A DNA stretch of 64,000 nt from Verrucomicrobiota bacterium (GTDB lineage Bacteria; Verrucomicrobiota; Verrucomicrobiia; Verrucomicrobiales; Verrucomicrobiaceae). The notes under the pieces were generated by a model that saw nothing but the letters and a program-made list of their open reading frames with translations, was not told the origin of the DNA and did no database searches. Below are positions 51,061 to 62,491 of this stretch, one piece after another. Both the position numbers and the translations under genes were made by a program. Location of the stretch: the NCBI GenBank assembly GCA_017301975.1, contig JAFLEI010000036.1, positions 1-64,000 on the forward strand, written 5' to 3'. Every line of letters begins with the position of its first letter. The stretch's first letter is position 1.

Positions 51061-52659
51061 CTAGTCGTTCCTGTCTTTTCCCTTCTTCGCCTTGGCTGCG
51101 GGCTTCGGCCCCGCCTGTGCGACATATTCCTTCTCCAGCTTTTCCCATCGTTCGGCCATCGCCTTCACTCGCGCAGGTTCCTTGGCTGCCAAGTTGTTCG
51201 ATTCGGCACGATCCGTGATCAGGTCGTAGAGCTCCCAGGTATCACCGTTGTCGGCTGCGCTGACGATCTTCCAACGGCCTTCACGCAGCGCGTGATTGCC
51301 GGAGTGGTTCCAGAACAGGAAGTCGCGGCTGATTTCCTCGTCTTTGGCAAACGCAGGCGTCAGGCTGCGACCGGGGAATGGTGGTGCCTTTTCGGGCATG
51401 TCGGTGATGTTGCCACCGGCGAGTGTGAGGATCGTGGGGACGATGTCGATGACATGCCCAGGAGTGTGGCGCAGCTCGCCCTTTGAACTGATTCCCTGCG
51501 GCCAGTGGGCGATGAACGGCGTGCTGATGCCACCTTCATGCACCCAGATTTTATGCCGTCTGTGCGGAGTATTGGACACCGTGGAGCCGCCGGGCCCGAG
51601 GCAAAGATAGGATGCCGCAGCGCCCATCGGCGCGTTTTTGTCATGGCCGAGGCCGCGCACCATGATCTCCGCGCTCGCGCCATTGTCAGAGAGGAAGAGG
51701 ATGAGCGTATCCTCGTAGGCGTTCATGGCCTTGAGCTGTGCCAGCACACGGCCCACTTCCTGATCCAGGCGGTCGATCATCGCTGCATGAATGGCCTCTT
51801 TGGTGGCTTGAAACTGCTTTTGTTCAGTGGTGAGACTGTCCCAAGGCACCGCGTGCCGTGTCTCGCCGGGACCGAGGATTTCAAGATCGCTTTCCTTGCC
51901 GCTGGGAGCGGTGATTTGAGGTTCAGGATCGGAAAGGGTGGTCTCGACGAGGCCCAGCTTTTTCTGCCGTTCGAAGCGCGCCGCCCGTGTCTTCGGCCAG
52001 CCTTGTGTGTAAGTGTCTTTGTATTTCGCGATGTCTTCCGGCAGCGCCTGAATGGGGAAGTGCGGTGCGGTGAAGGCGACGTAAGTGAAGAACGGTGTGC
52101 CCGCATGCTGCTGCGCGTGCTCCTTGAGGAAATCGATGGCGTGGTCTGCGATCGCGATGCTGGAATACCACGTGCCTTCAGGCTCTGGCAGCGGCTTGTC
52201 ATCCAGCTCATGCTTTTGCGGATGGAAGTGATTGTCCTGCTTTGCCACATGGTAGGAATGCGTGAATCCACCATCAGCCACGACGCGCGGTGCATTGGTG
52301 ACATGCCACTTGCCCGAGTGGTAACTGCGATACCCCAACGGCGCGAGGCGCTGCGGCAGCGTGCGCACCCATGCGGGGAATTTGCCATAGGGCGGGTCCA
52401 TGCCGATCTGCTGCGCATAGTGGCCGGTCATGAGCACGCTGCGCGTGGGCCAGCAACGGGCGGTGTTGTAAAACTGCGTGAAGCGCAGACCACCGGCGGC
52501 GAGTTTGTCCAGATTCGGCGTGGCAATCTCACCGCCATAGCAGCCGAGGTCCGAATAGCCGAGATCATCGGCAAGGAAGATGACGAAATTCGGCTTCGCC
52601 GAGGCGGCGTGCAAGGTGGCGCAGACGAACAACAGAAAGAAAACAGGCAGGCGAATCAT
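51061..52659 (-). CDS. Arylsulfatase-like Cys-type sulfatase, exported
   Basis: A 532-residue protein with signal peptide (LPVFFLLFVCATLHAASA). Metal site NFVIFLADDLGYSDLGCYGG; formylglycine motif ARCWPTRSVLMTG (Cys-x-Pro-Thr-Arg); GKWHVTNA; second metal site LILFLSDNGASAEIMVRGLG. C-terminal tail Lys-rich (KAKKGKDRND). It should remove sulfate groups from exported polysaccharide substrates. Starts at ATG 52659, downstream of gyrA and its terminator on the same strand. Confidence 0.93.
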   Translation of the reverse strand: MIRLPVFFLLFVCATLHAASAKPNFVIFLADDLGYSDLGCYGGEIATPNLDKLAAGGLRFTQFYNTARCWPTRSVLMTGHYAQQIGMDPPYGKFPAWVRTLPQRLAPLGYRSYHSGKWHVTNAPRVVADGGFTHSYHVAKQDNHFHPQKHELDDKPLPEPEGTWYSSIAIADHAIDFLKEHAQQHAGTPFFTYVAFTAPHFPIQALPEDIAKYKDTYTQGWPKTRAARFERQKKLGLVETTLSDPEPQITAPSGKESDLEILGPGETRHAVPWDSLTTEQKQFQATKEAIHAAMIDRLDQEVGRVLAQLKAMNAYEDTLILFLSDNGASAEIMVRGLGHDKNAPMGAAASYLCLGPGGSTVSNTPHRRHKIWVHEGGISTPFIAHWPQGISSKGELRHTPGHVIDIVPTILTLAGGNITDMPEKAPPFPGRSLTPAFAKDEEISRDFLFWNHSGNHALREGRWKIVSAADNGDTWELYDLITDRAESNNLAAKEPARVKAMAERWEKLEKEYVAQAGPKPAAKAKKGKDRND

Positions 52660-52724
52660 GCTGCATCCAAACGATGCCCCTGCCCTTTTTCTACGTCCTA
52701 TTTCCGCATGTCAGACAGGGGCAC

Positions 52725-52753
52725 AAAAAAGAGGCGCAGTTGCCTGCGCCCCT
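52725..52753 (-). terminator. Rho-independent terminator after gyrA
   Basis: On the minus strand, AGGGGCGCAG-GCAA-CTGCGCCTCT forms a 10-bp stem (one G-U) followed by TTTTTT. It lies about 18 bases after the gyrA stop. Confidence 0.85.
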
Positions 52754-52771
52754 TTGAATTTGCAGCCTGCG

Positions 52772-55420
<2,649 letters not shown>

Positions 55421-55461
55421 GAGAGGAAAGGGTCAGGGCTGGCGGCAGGCGGCCAAAAAGG

Positions 55462-55917
55462 TCAATTATTCCAGGCGGCTGTGCGTGGGTGGAAAAGCTC
55501 TTCGAGTGGAAGAAGGTGAATGGAAGCTCCGCGAACGGCGTCGGATTGATTGGGAGCTGTGGGATCCAATGAAACGATGTAGCCCTCAAGCTGACGGCGG
55601 AGGGTTTCGAATTTCAGCGAGAGGTCTCTGGCCACGGAATCGATAACGAGCCTTCGCTCCGTTGCTTTTTCGAGCCAGGTCCGCGTCTGAAGGAGAGACC
55701 CCAGCGCGTAGTAGCAAAATCTGGCATTCTCCTTGGAAGAGCCGCGCCCGTGGCCTTCGGAAATATTGGCGGCGATGGCGTCGGCAGCACGAATCCACTG
55801 CACGCCGACGGTTTGCTGCGCCAGCCATTCCCAGCCAACGGTCAATGACCACACGTCCTCCCCAGCCCGCATGGCGAGCTGATAGACTTTCAGTTCATGT
55901 AGATCGACCGTGGCCAT
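55462..55917 (-). CDS. Four-helix-bundle (23S rRNA IVS/S23-like) protein
   Basis: A 151-residue helical protein of the S23/four-helix-bundle family: HELKVYQLAMRAGEDVWSLT (family start), RAADAIAANISEGHGRGSSK and FCYYALGSLLQTRTWLEKA are hallmark segments. It is probably a small RNA- or nucleic-acid-associated protein of unknown role. It lies between gyrB and gyrA on the same strand, 46 bases after gyrB, an odd position. ATG 55917 matches the family N-terminus. Confidence 0.85.
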   Translation of the reverse strand: MATVDLHELKVYQLAMRAGEDVWSLTVGWEWLAQQTVGVQWIRAADAIAANISEGHGRGSSKENARFCYYALGSLLQTRTWLEKATERRLVIDSVARDLSLKFETLRRQLEGYIVSLDPTAPNQSDAVRGASIHLLPLEELFHPRTAAWNN

Positions 55918-55963
55918 TCCCTTCTTGGCGATTCCTGACAACTGCTTGCTCTCTGGTTCGCTC

Positions 55964-58525
55964 CTACACGTCGAGGTTGCGAACGTTGAGGGCGTTCTCT
56001 TCAATGAAATGCTTTCGTGGCTCGACCACGTCTCCCATCAGGATGGTGAACATGCGTTCGGCTTCATGGGCGTTGGTTTCGTCCAGCTTGATCTGAAGCA
56101 GCGTGCGCTTGTTCGGGTCCATGGTGGTCTCGAAAAGCTGCTTGGCGTTCATTTCACCCAGACCTTTGAATCGCTTGATCTCCATGCCGCGCTTGCCGAT
56201 CTCCATCACCTTGTCGAGGATGCCGGGGATGCTGAAGACAGGATGCACCCTGGCGTTTTCGCCATCGCCTTCGATGACCTCGAAGAGCGGCTTGTCCTGG
56301 CTGCTGAAGTGATCCACGTGCAGGCCCAGCTCATCGAGCTGCTGGAAACGCTTCTTCATGCCATGGGCTTCGTGGATCTCGATGAGACGCGCACGGCGAT
56401 GGGATTTCGGCAATGCAACGGCGCCATTGCCATTGGCCTCGACGGCTGCTGGATTGCCAAAGAGATGCAGGTCGCTGTTCTCCCGGGCGAACGCAGCAAG
56501 CTGCTCATTGCTGTGGAAGTAGTGAATCTTGACCTCATTGCCTTCACGAATCACGACGAGGTGATGCGGCAGGTTGCCGGTGGCTTCGTCGCGAGCCTGG
56601 AGGTAATGCTCGAAGTCAGCGCCATGGCGGCGGATGATGTCGGCAAATTTGGCGACGGGCACGAGGAGGTCGAGAATGGCCTTGAGACGGTCAGCGGCGA
56701 GCTTGCTGCCATCAGCGATGTTGCGCAGGCTGATTTCGCCGGAGCCGAGTTCGAGAAGGATGGCGTCCATTTCGGCATCGCTCTGCACGTACTCCTCGCG
56801 CTTCTTACGTGTCACCTGATACAGCGGGGGTTGCGCCACATAAATGTGTCCGCGCTTCACGAGCTCCGGCATCTGGCGGAAGAAGAAGGTCAGCAGAAGG
56901 GTGCGGATGTGGCTGCCGTCCACGTCGGCATCGGTCATGATGACGATTTTGTGGTAGCGGAGCTTGTCGATGTTGAAGGAGCCTTCCACCTCGCTGTCGC
57001 CACCGATGCCGGTGCCGATGGCGGTGATCATGGTCTGCACTTCCTTGTTTTGCAGAACCTTCTCCAGGCGGGCCTTTTCGGTGTTGATGAGTTTTCCGCG
57101 CAGGGGGAGGATCGCCTGATTGTGGCGGTTGCGGCCCATCTTGGCGGAGCCACCGGCGGAGTCACCTTCGACAATGAACAGCTCGGTCTTTGCGGGATCG
57201 CGCTCGGAACAGTCGGCGAGCTTGCCGGGCAGGCCGCCGCTGCTCATGGCATCCTTGCGGATGGCTTCACGGGCTTTGCGCGCGGCTTCGCGGGATTTCG
57301 CGGCGATGATGATGTTCTTGATGATCTCGATCGCGGTGTCGGGATTCTCATCAAAGAAGCGCAACAGGCCTTCATAGACGATGGAGTTCACCACGCCTTC
57401 GACCTCGCCGTTCACCAGCTTCACCTTCGTCTGCGAATTGAAGCGCGGATTGGTGAGCTTGACGCTGAGCACGCAGATCATGCCTTCGCGGCAGTCATCG
57501 CCTTCAATGTCGGGCAACTTGTCTTTGAAGCTTTTTGGATTGGCGTTGATGTACTGCTTCACCGCCTTAGTCAGCGCGGTCTTGAGGCCGCTGTAATGCG
57601 TGCCGCCGTCCGGATTGGGAATGGCATTGGCAAAGCACAGCGTCTGCTCATTGAGGCCCTTGTTCCACTGAAGGACGCAATCGACGAGGATGAACTTCTT
57701 CTTGTCATCAATCGGCACTTCACGACGGCCAGCGAGAGCGACGGGCTCCGGATGGATCTTGTCCTTGTCCGCACCCATCTCGCGCACGAACTGCTTCACA
57801 CCTTCCTGATAAAACAGCACCTCCTGACGCTGCGGCTCGGTGCGCTCGTCGGTGAGGGTGATGTTGATGCCGGGGTTGAGGAAGGCGAGCTCGCGCAGAC
57901 GGACGAGGAGACGGTCAAAGTTATACGTCGTGGTGACGGTGAAGATGGTGGCGTCCGGGAAGAAGGAAATCTTCGTGCCTGTGGTCGTCGGATCATCGAG
58001 ATCTCCGAGAACAGTCAGCGGCTCCGTCGTTTTACCACGCTCAAAGCCGATGGCGTAGATCTGGCCATCGCGGAAGACCTCGCACTTGAACCAGTCAGAC
58101 AGGGCATTCGTACACTTCGCGCCCACGCCGTGCAGACCGCCGGAGAATTCATAAGCGCCATCGCCGAACTTGCCGCCAGCGTGCAGGCTGGTGAGCACGA
58201 GCTCCACGGTGGGAATCTTTGCCACCTTGTGCATTTCCACCGGGATGCCGCGGCCGTCGTCCTGAATGGTGATGGAGCCGTCCGTGTGGATGGTGATCCA
58301 GACGTTTTTGCAATGACCTGCGAGATGTTCGTCGATGGAGTTGTCCACCACTTCAAACACGCAGTGGTGCAGGCCGCGCTCATCGGGGTCGCCGATGTAC
58401 ATGCCGGGCCGGAGCCGGACGGCTTCGAGGCCTTCGAGTTTCTGAATTTGATCGGCGCCGTAGGCCTGGTTTTCGGCCACACCGGTATTGAAAGCAGTGT
58501 TCTGCTCAGAGGACTGTTCGGACAT
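55964..58525 (-). CDS. gyrB: DNA gyrase subunit B
   Basis: An 853-residue subunit. ATPase elements VVDNSIDEHLAGH, DDGRGIPVEMHK and GLHGVGAKCTNALS; Toprim domain with EGDSAGGSAKMGRNR and DADVDGSHIRTLLLTFFFR; FKGLGEMNAKQLFETTMDP at the C-terminal end. It is longer than the usual about 800 residues because of insertions around NPAAVEANGNGAVALPKSHR. ATG 58525 (MSEQSSEQN) is used; ATG 58546 is an alternative. First gene of a gyrB, four-helix-bundle, gyrA unit. Confidence 0.97.
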   Translation of the reverse strand: MSEQSSEQNTAFNTGVAENQAYGADQIQKLEGLEAVRLRPGMYIGDPDERGLHHCVFEVVDNSIDEHLAGHCKNVWITIHTDGSITIQDDGRGIPVEMHKVAKIPTVELVLTSLHAGGKFGDGAYEFSGGLHGVGAKCTNALSDWFKCEVFRDGQIYAIGFERGKTTEPLTVLGDLDDPTTTGTKISFFPDATIFTVTTTYNFDRLLVRLRELAFLNPGINITLTDERTEPQRQEVLFYQEGVKQFVREMGADKDKIHPEPVALAGRREVPIDDKKKFILVDCVLQWNKGLNEQTLCFANAIPNPDGGTHYSGLKTALTKAVKQYINANPKSFKDKLPDIEGDDCREGMICVLSVKLTNPRFNSQTKVKLVNGEVEGVVNSIVYEGLLRFFDENPDTAIEIIKNIIIAAKSREAARKAREAIRKDAMSSGGLPGKLADCSERDPAKTELFIVEGDSAGGSAKMGRNRHNQAILPLRGKLINTEKARLEKVLQNKEVQTMITAIGTGIGGDSEVEGSFNIDKLRYHKIVIMTDADVDGSHIRTLLLTFFFRQMPELVKRGHIYVAQPPLYQVTRKKREEYVQSDAEMDAILLELGSGEISLRNIADGSKLAADRLKAILDLLVPVAKFADIIRRHGADFEHYLQARDEATGNLPHHLVVIREGNEVKIHYFHSNEQLAAFARENSDLHLFGNPAAVEANGNGAVALPKSHRRARLIEIHEAHGMKKRFQQLDELGLHVDHFSSQDKPLFEVIEGDGENARVHPVFSIPGILDKVMEIGKRGMEIKRFKGLGEMNAKQLFETTMDPNKRTLLQIKLDETNAHEAERMFTILMGDVVEPRKHFIEENALNVRNLDV

Positions 58526-58678
58526 AAGATTTGAAGGGCTGCCCATCGACTGAATCCGTCCTTGAAACCGCTACCGGAAACGTGCTCGATGATGACTTGT
58601 TCAGACTAGCAAGATGCAAGGGTGAGCAAAGGGATTTTTTGCTCTGAAACGAAGTCTTTTTCGGCCCCAAATCCGGCC

Positions 58679-59338
58679 TCAAACCACGTCCTGCAGCCCC
58701 AGTTTCTCGATGACCTCCGGCAAAACGCCGGGATAAGGCCCGCCGATGCTGATATTGCCCACGTAACCGAGGCTTTTCCAGGTCTGGCTGTGGCTGTAAT
58801 AGCCGCCGACACAGAGCTGGCGGAATCGCTTGAAAAAGACCGCCCCGACGTGGTGCTCCGGACTGACTTTGGCCGCGCCGCAAATGTCATCCGCGATCTG
58901 GGACTGCTGCTCGACGCCCAGCTCCTCAAAACGCTGCGAAAACCGCTTGAAGCTCTCCGTATTGAGCCAGCCCAAGCCGCCGCGAATGGTTTCGCGGTCT
59001 TCCTGATGAGCGGGGTAATCGGCGCTGACCCATTCATTGATAAATTCTGGAACGCCCACCTCTGAGGCGGCGGGAGAGGTTTCATCCTTAGGAAGGATCA
59101 AATCTGCCAGGGCCTGCGTGGTGGCCAGTTCCTCGGTGGTCAGCAGCTTTTCCCAGGGGAACTTCAGCGGCTGCATGAAGTCGGGGTCGTGAAACACAAA
59201 CCGCGAAGGATGCACCGGTGGTGCAGGTTCGGTCTGATTCGGCGCAGCGATGGCCGGGGCCGCGGCGACCCCGGCGGCACCGGTGAGGAGGCCTTTCAGG
59301 GCATGGCGGCGGGAGATGGAATAGGGATCGCTGTTCAT
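58679..59338 (-). CDS. Gluconate 2-dehydrogenase subunit 3-like protein, Tat-exported
   Basis: A 219-residue protein with Tat signal (SRRHALKGLLTGAAGVAAAP). LADLILPKDETSPAASEVGV and PEFINEWVSADYP are family features of the gamma/subunit 3 of membrane-bound sugar dehydrogenases. It is likely to help folding or Tat export of the GMC oxidoreductase. It overlaps the gene before it by four bases (ATGA). Confidence 0.87.
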   Translation of the reverse strand: MNSDPYSISRRHALKGLLTGAAGVAAAPAIAAPNQTEPAPPVHPSRFVFHDPDFMQPLKFPWEKLLTTEELATTQALADLILPKDETSPAASEVGVPEFINEWVSADYPAHQEDRETIRGGLGWLNTESFKRFSQRFEELGVEQQSQIADDICGAAKVSPEHHVGAVFFKRFRQLCVGGYYSHSQTWKSLGYVGNISIGGPYPGVLPEVIEKLGLQDVV

Positions 59339-59820
59339 GGGGAGGTGAGAATGACCTGTTTCGAGAAAAATTCATGGCGGGTCCAGGCGAGACACCAAAA
59401 CCACCACACGCCAAAAACGGTTCCAAGGACGGGCTGCCAGACAATGCACATGGCGAGAACCAGCATTGCCCAAAAGAACCACCGCACCCGGCACCCACCC
59501 CCATGGAAGGCATAGGTGACAAACGCCGCGCCAATGAGCTGGAGCCAGTCACCCGCATTTACCACCGTGGCGGCACTGGCAAGCACATCCAGAAAGGGCG
59601 CAAGCATTCCCGAGAGCGCCGCCGGGTCATTCACTGGCCCAACCTCCAACGTCCCCGCTCCGCGTGCCAGCATGAGCAGTGAGACCCCTCTTAGAAGCAA
59701 CCCCAGCACGACAAGTATGACGCCCGTAAGAGCCAGTGACTGCACCCTCCTCGGGTTGGGTTTTGCGCGCGGTGACCGATCAGCCCCCCCGCGACGTCGA
59801 TTTCTGGACAAACGATTCAT
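59335..59820 (-). CDS. Small multi-spanning membrane protein in GMC operon
   Basis: A 161-residue protein with a basic N-terminal tail (RNRRRGGADRSPRAK) and about three or four membrane helices (LALTGVILVVLGLLLRGV, WFFWAMLVLAMCIVWQPVL and others). No family recognised. Located between the GMC oxidoreductase and its subunit 3, with 27 bases and an overlap respectively, so it is probably part of that system, perhaps a membrane anchor (inference). Confidence 0.7.
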   Translation of the reverse strand: MNRLSRNRRRGGADRSPRAKPNPRRVQSLALTGVILVVLGLLLRGVSLLMLARGAGTLEVGPVNDPAALSGMLAPFLDVLASAATVVNAGDWLQLIGAAFVTYAFHGGGCRVRWFFWAMLVLAMCIVWQPVLGTVFGVWWFWCLAWTRHEFFSKQVILTSP

Positions 59821-59847
59821 CTCAAGGACCCGTTGATTGAACCGATT

Positions 59848-61626
59848 TTACACATTCCCCCGCTTCATTTCTTCCATCAGCCATTCGCTGGAACGCCAAG
59901 CGAGGGCAAGGATGGTGAGGGTGGGATTTTTGTCGGGGTTGCTGGGCAGGACGGAGCCATCCATGAGAAAGAGGTTCTTCACGTCCCAGGTCTGGCAGTA
60001 TTGATTGGTGACGCTTTCGGCGGCCTTGTCTCCCATGCGGGCGGTGCCGACTTCATGGATGATCTCGCCGGGTCGCTGGATGGCGTCCGCGCCGCTGAGC
60101 GGCTTCGCCTTGCCGCCCATGCCTTCGATCATGGCCGCAAAAGTCTGCTGCATGTGCTCGGCCTGCTTGATCTCGTGATCGCTCCATTTCCAGTGGAAGC
60201 GCAGCACGGGGATGCCCCACTGATCCACGACGTTGGGGTCGAGTTCACTGTAGCAGTCCTTGTTGGGGATCATCTCACCGCGTCCGGAAAAGCCGAACTG
60301 CGCGCCGTAATAGCGGCGGGCTTCTTCCTTGAGCTTGCGGCCATACACGCCGGGCGAAGTAGCATCGAGATAGCCAAAGCTCTTCGCCTCCGGCATCTGC
60401 CGGCCACCGCCCATCTCGATGTGGTAGCCGCGCGCAAAGCCGAGTTTGGAGTGCTCATTCACCAGCCACCAGGGTACATAAGTGTGCAGGCCGCCCGCGC
60501 CGTCTTCATTCATCGGCGGCAGGTCCTCCATGGCGGGAATGTGCGCGCCCAGACGTGTGCCGACGCTGTCCATGAGATTGCGCCCGACCTGCCCGGAGGA
60601 GTTGGCCAGCCCCGCCTTGTCGCGCGACTTTGAGTTCAGCAAAATGCGCGAGGTCTCGCAGGTGCTCGCAGCCAGAATGACCACGCGAGCTTTCACCACC
60701 GCATCCCGCCGCGTGACCTTGTCGATGTAGTGCACACCCGTGGCCTTGCCATCCGCCCCCATCACCACCTCTCGCACCATCGCATCGGTGATGATGTCCA
60801 GATTCCCCGTCGCCAGCGCAGGCGGCAGCAGCACCGTCGTGCTCTGAAAGTTCGCACGGATGCTGCATCCGCGGATGCAGTTCGTCGCCCAGAAGCAAGC
60901 CGCACGCGACATCATGTCCTTGCCGATGATCTCCTGCGCTTTCGGATTGTTCGGGAAAAGCACCTTCGGCAGGTTCTTCCAGTCCATCGGCTGGCTCAGC
61001 ACCGCGCGATGCGCCGCCACCACAGGCACGCCGAGCTTCCTCCCCGCCTTCTTCGCCAGCAGTTCGCCCACACGCGGCTTCGGCGGCGGCATCAGCACAC
61101 CGGGCGATGAATTGGGCGCGTTCGCGATGCCGTCGTTTTCACCATAAACACCGATCAACTGCTCCACGCGGTCATACCACGGAGCCATGTCAGCGTAGTT
61201 CATCGGCCAGTCCACACCGAGTCCGTCGCGGGATTTTGGCTTGAAATCAAACTCGCCGAAGCGCAGGGAGATACGCCCCCAGTGATTGGTGCGCCCGCCG
61301 AGCATGCGCGCACGCCACCACCAGAAGTCGCCCTCCGTTCCCTGCTTGTTGGTATAGGGCTCCCCCGGCACCTGCCAGCCGCCGATGTTCGAATCATAAA
61401 AGCCGAAGGGGCGGTCGGGCGTGGCCGCTCCACGGAGCGGTGCCATCTCCGGAGTGTTGAACATCGGCGTCTCCTTCACCGGTTCATAATTCCGCCCGGC
61501 CTCGATCATGAGCACCTTCACGCCGTTCAAGGCCAGGATCATCGCCGCCATGCCGCCACCGGCACCTGAACCCACGACGATGACATCATATTGCGGCTGC
61601 GTTTTGCGTTCGGTGAGGACGGGCAT
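59848..61626 (-). CDS. GMC-family FAD-dependent oxidoreductase
   Basis: A 592-residue flavoprotein. FAD-binding DVIVVGSGAGGGMAAMILAL; GRTNHWGRISLRFG; NLMDSVGTRLG; C-terminal GTARMGDKAAESVTNQYC and NPTLTILALAWRSSEWL are typical of the gluconate/sorbitol/2-keto-sugar dehydrogenase group. It likely oxidises a sugar or polyol. No signal peptide; export may be helped by the Tat-linked subunit 3. ATG 61626 is used. Confidence 0.93.
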   Translation of the reverse strand: MPVLTERKTQPQYDVIVVGSGAGGGMAAMILALNGVKVLMIEAGRNYEPVKETPMFNTPEMAPLRGAATPDRPFGFYDSNIGGWQVPGEPYTNKQGTEGDFWWWRARMLGGRTNHWGRISLRFGEFDFKPKSRDGLGVDWPMNYADMAPWYDRVEQLIGVYGENDGIANAPNSSPGVLMPPPKPRVGELLAKKAGRKLGVPVVAAHRAVLSQPMDWKNLPKVLFPNNPKAQEIIGKDMMSRAACFWATNCIRGCSIRANFQSTTVLLPPALATGNLDIITDAMVREVVMGADGKATGVHYIDKVTRRDAVVKARVVILAASTCETSRILLNSKSRDKAGLANSSGQVGRNLMDSVGTRLGAHIPAMEDLPPMNEDGAGGLHTYVPWWLVNEHSKLGFARGYHIEMGGGRQMPEAKSFGYLDATSPGVYGRKLKEEARRYYGAQFGFSGRGEMIPNKDCYSELDPNVVDQWGIPVLRFHWKWSDHEIKQAEHMQQTFAAMIEGMGGKAKPLSGADAIQRPGEIIHEVGTARMGDKAAESVTNQYCQTWDVKNLFLMDGSVLPSNPDKNPTLTILALAWRSSEWLMEEMKRGNV

Positions 61627-61817
61627 GGCGGGACTATAGCCATGGAAGCAAGGCGACAAGTCATGTTACATTTTTCAAGATTCGAGCCGGCCAGAAACGA
61701 GGCCCTGCAGCCGCAATGTGGCGGGATTGCCACAAGGCAAAATCGTAACGCCGAGCCTTTCGACAGCCGCCGCCATTGCAAGGATAAGCGCGCGCTTTCG
61801 CCCCCCCCCTACCCGAC
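61627..61817. other. Intergenic region with C-tract
   Basis: About 190 bases between the GMC gene and the relic. A run of nine C residues at 61801-61809 sits immediately upstream of the relic's start codon; no gene recognised. Confidence 0.4.
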
Positions 61818-62020
61818 ATGAAAATCCAGCATCACACCATCTCCGCAGCCGCCTTGGGAGCACCGGCGTGAACGGCTTCGGCAGCAGCATCGACAACTTC
61901 TACTCTGCAGCGACCTCCACGGTCACCAAGGATGTAGTTCCACAACCTCCCGCCACGATGGGTGGCCAAGGGCTGGCCCTGCGCCGTCGGCGCAAAGCCC
62001 GGCACATCGACGAAGCTTAA
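61818..62020 (+). pseudogene. Frameshifted relic of a PEP-CTERM-type secreted protein
   Basis: ATG 61818 opens with MKIQHHTISAAALG, a signal-peptide-like start that hits a stop after 17 codons. In another frame the sequence continues as GVNGFGSSIDNFYSAATS and ends VVPQPPATMGGQGLALRRRR(KA...), which resembles a PEP-CTERM tail (VPEP...GLALRRRR) with most of its hydrophobic segment gone. A single-base shift near 61857 would join them. Preceded by a nine-C tract that could cause slippage. Interpretation is tentative. Confidence 0.35.
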
Positions 62021-62023
62021 ACC

Positions 62024-62389
62024 TCAAAACTCGCCACGGAACACGCAGCGGGCGTTGGGTGTTTCGTGGATCACAATTTCGCAGAGTCCTGGCAGTTGAG
62101 GGGCCAGTTTTTTCCAAAGCCAGGCGGCCATGTATTCGATGGTGGGATTCTCCAGACCTTCGATCTCATTGAGATACGAGTGATCAAGCTGGTCCATGAT
62201 CGGCTTCATTGCCCGGGAAATTTCAGCGTGGTCATAGACCCAGCCGATTTTCGGATCCACCTCGCCCTCGATGGCGATCTCCAGCTTGAAGGAGTGGCCG
62301 TGCATCTTGGTGCACTTGTGGTCGCCAGGAAGATTGGGCAGCGTCTGGGCGGCCTCGAAACGGAAGTCTTTGATGATGCGTGCGCGCAT
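62024..62389 (-). CDS. queD: 6-pyruvoyl/6-carboxy-tetrahydropterin synthase QueD
   Basis: A 121-residue enzyme converting dihydroneopterin triphosphate to 6-carboxytetrahydropterin on the queuosine/preQ0 pathway. The QueD signature CTKMHGH (CxxxHGH) is intact, with DFRFEAAQTLPNL, YDHAEI, LDHSYLNE and the C-terminal VIHETPNARC carrying Glu and catalytic residues. ATG 62389 fits the family start. Confidence 0.93.
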   Translation of the reverse strand: MRARIIKDFRFEAAQTLPNLPGDHKCTKMHGHSFKLEIAIEGEVDPKIGWVYDHAEISRAMKPIMDQLDHSYLNEIEGLENPTIEYMAAWLWKKLAPQLPGLCEIVIHETPNARCVFRGEF

Positions 62390-62491
62390 GAGTTTTGGGT
62401 GGGGGGAGTCTTTAACCCACGAATATCCACTCACCAGCACAATTGATGTGCGAAATTTGATAAATGAAGCCGCAGTGGGCCGGAGCCTCCG

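Noticed and set aside
55910..58534. 874-codon open frame opposite gyrB
   Set aside because: Same codon-bias shadow as for gyrA.
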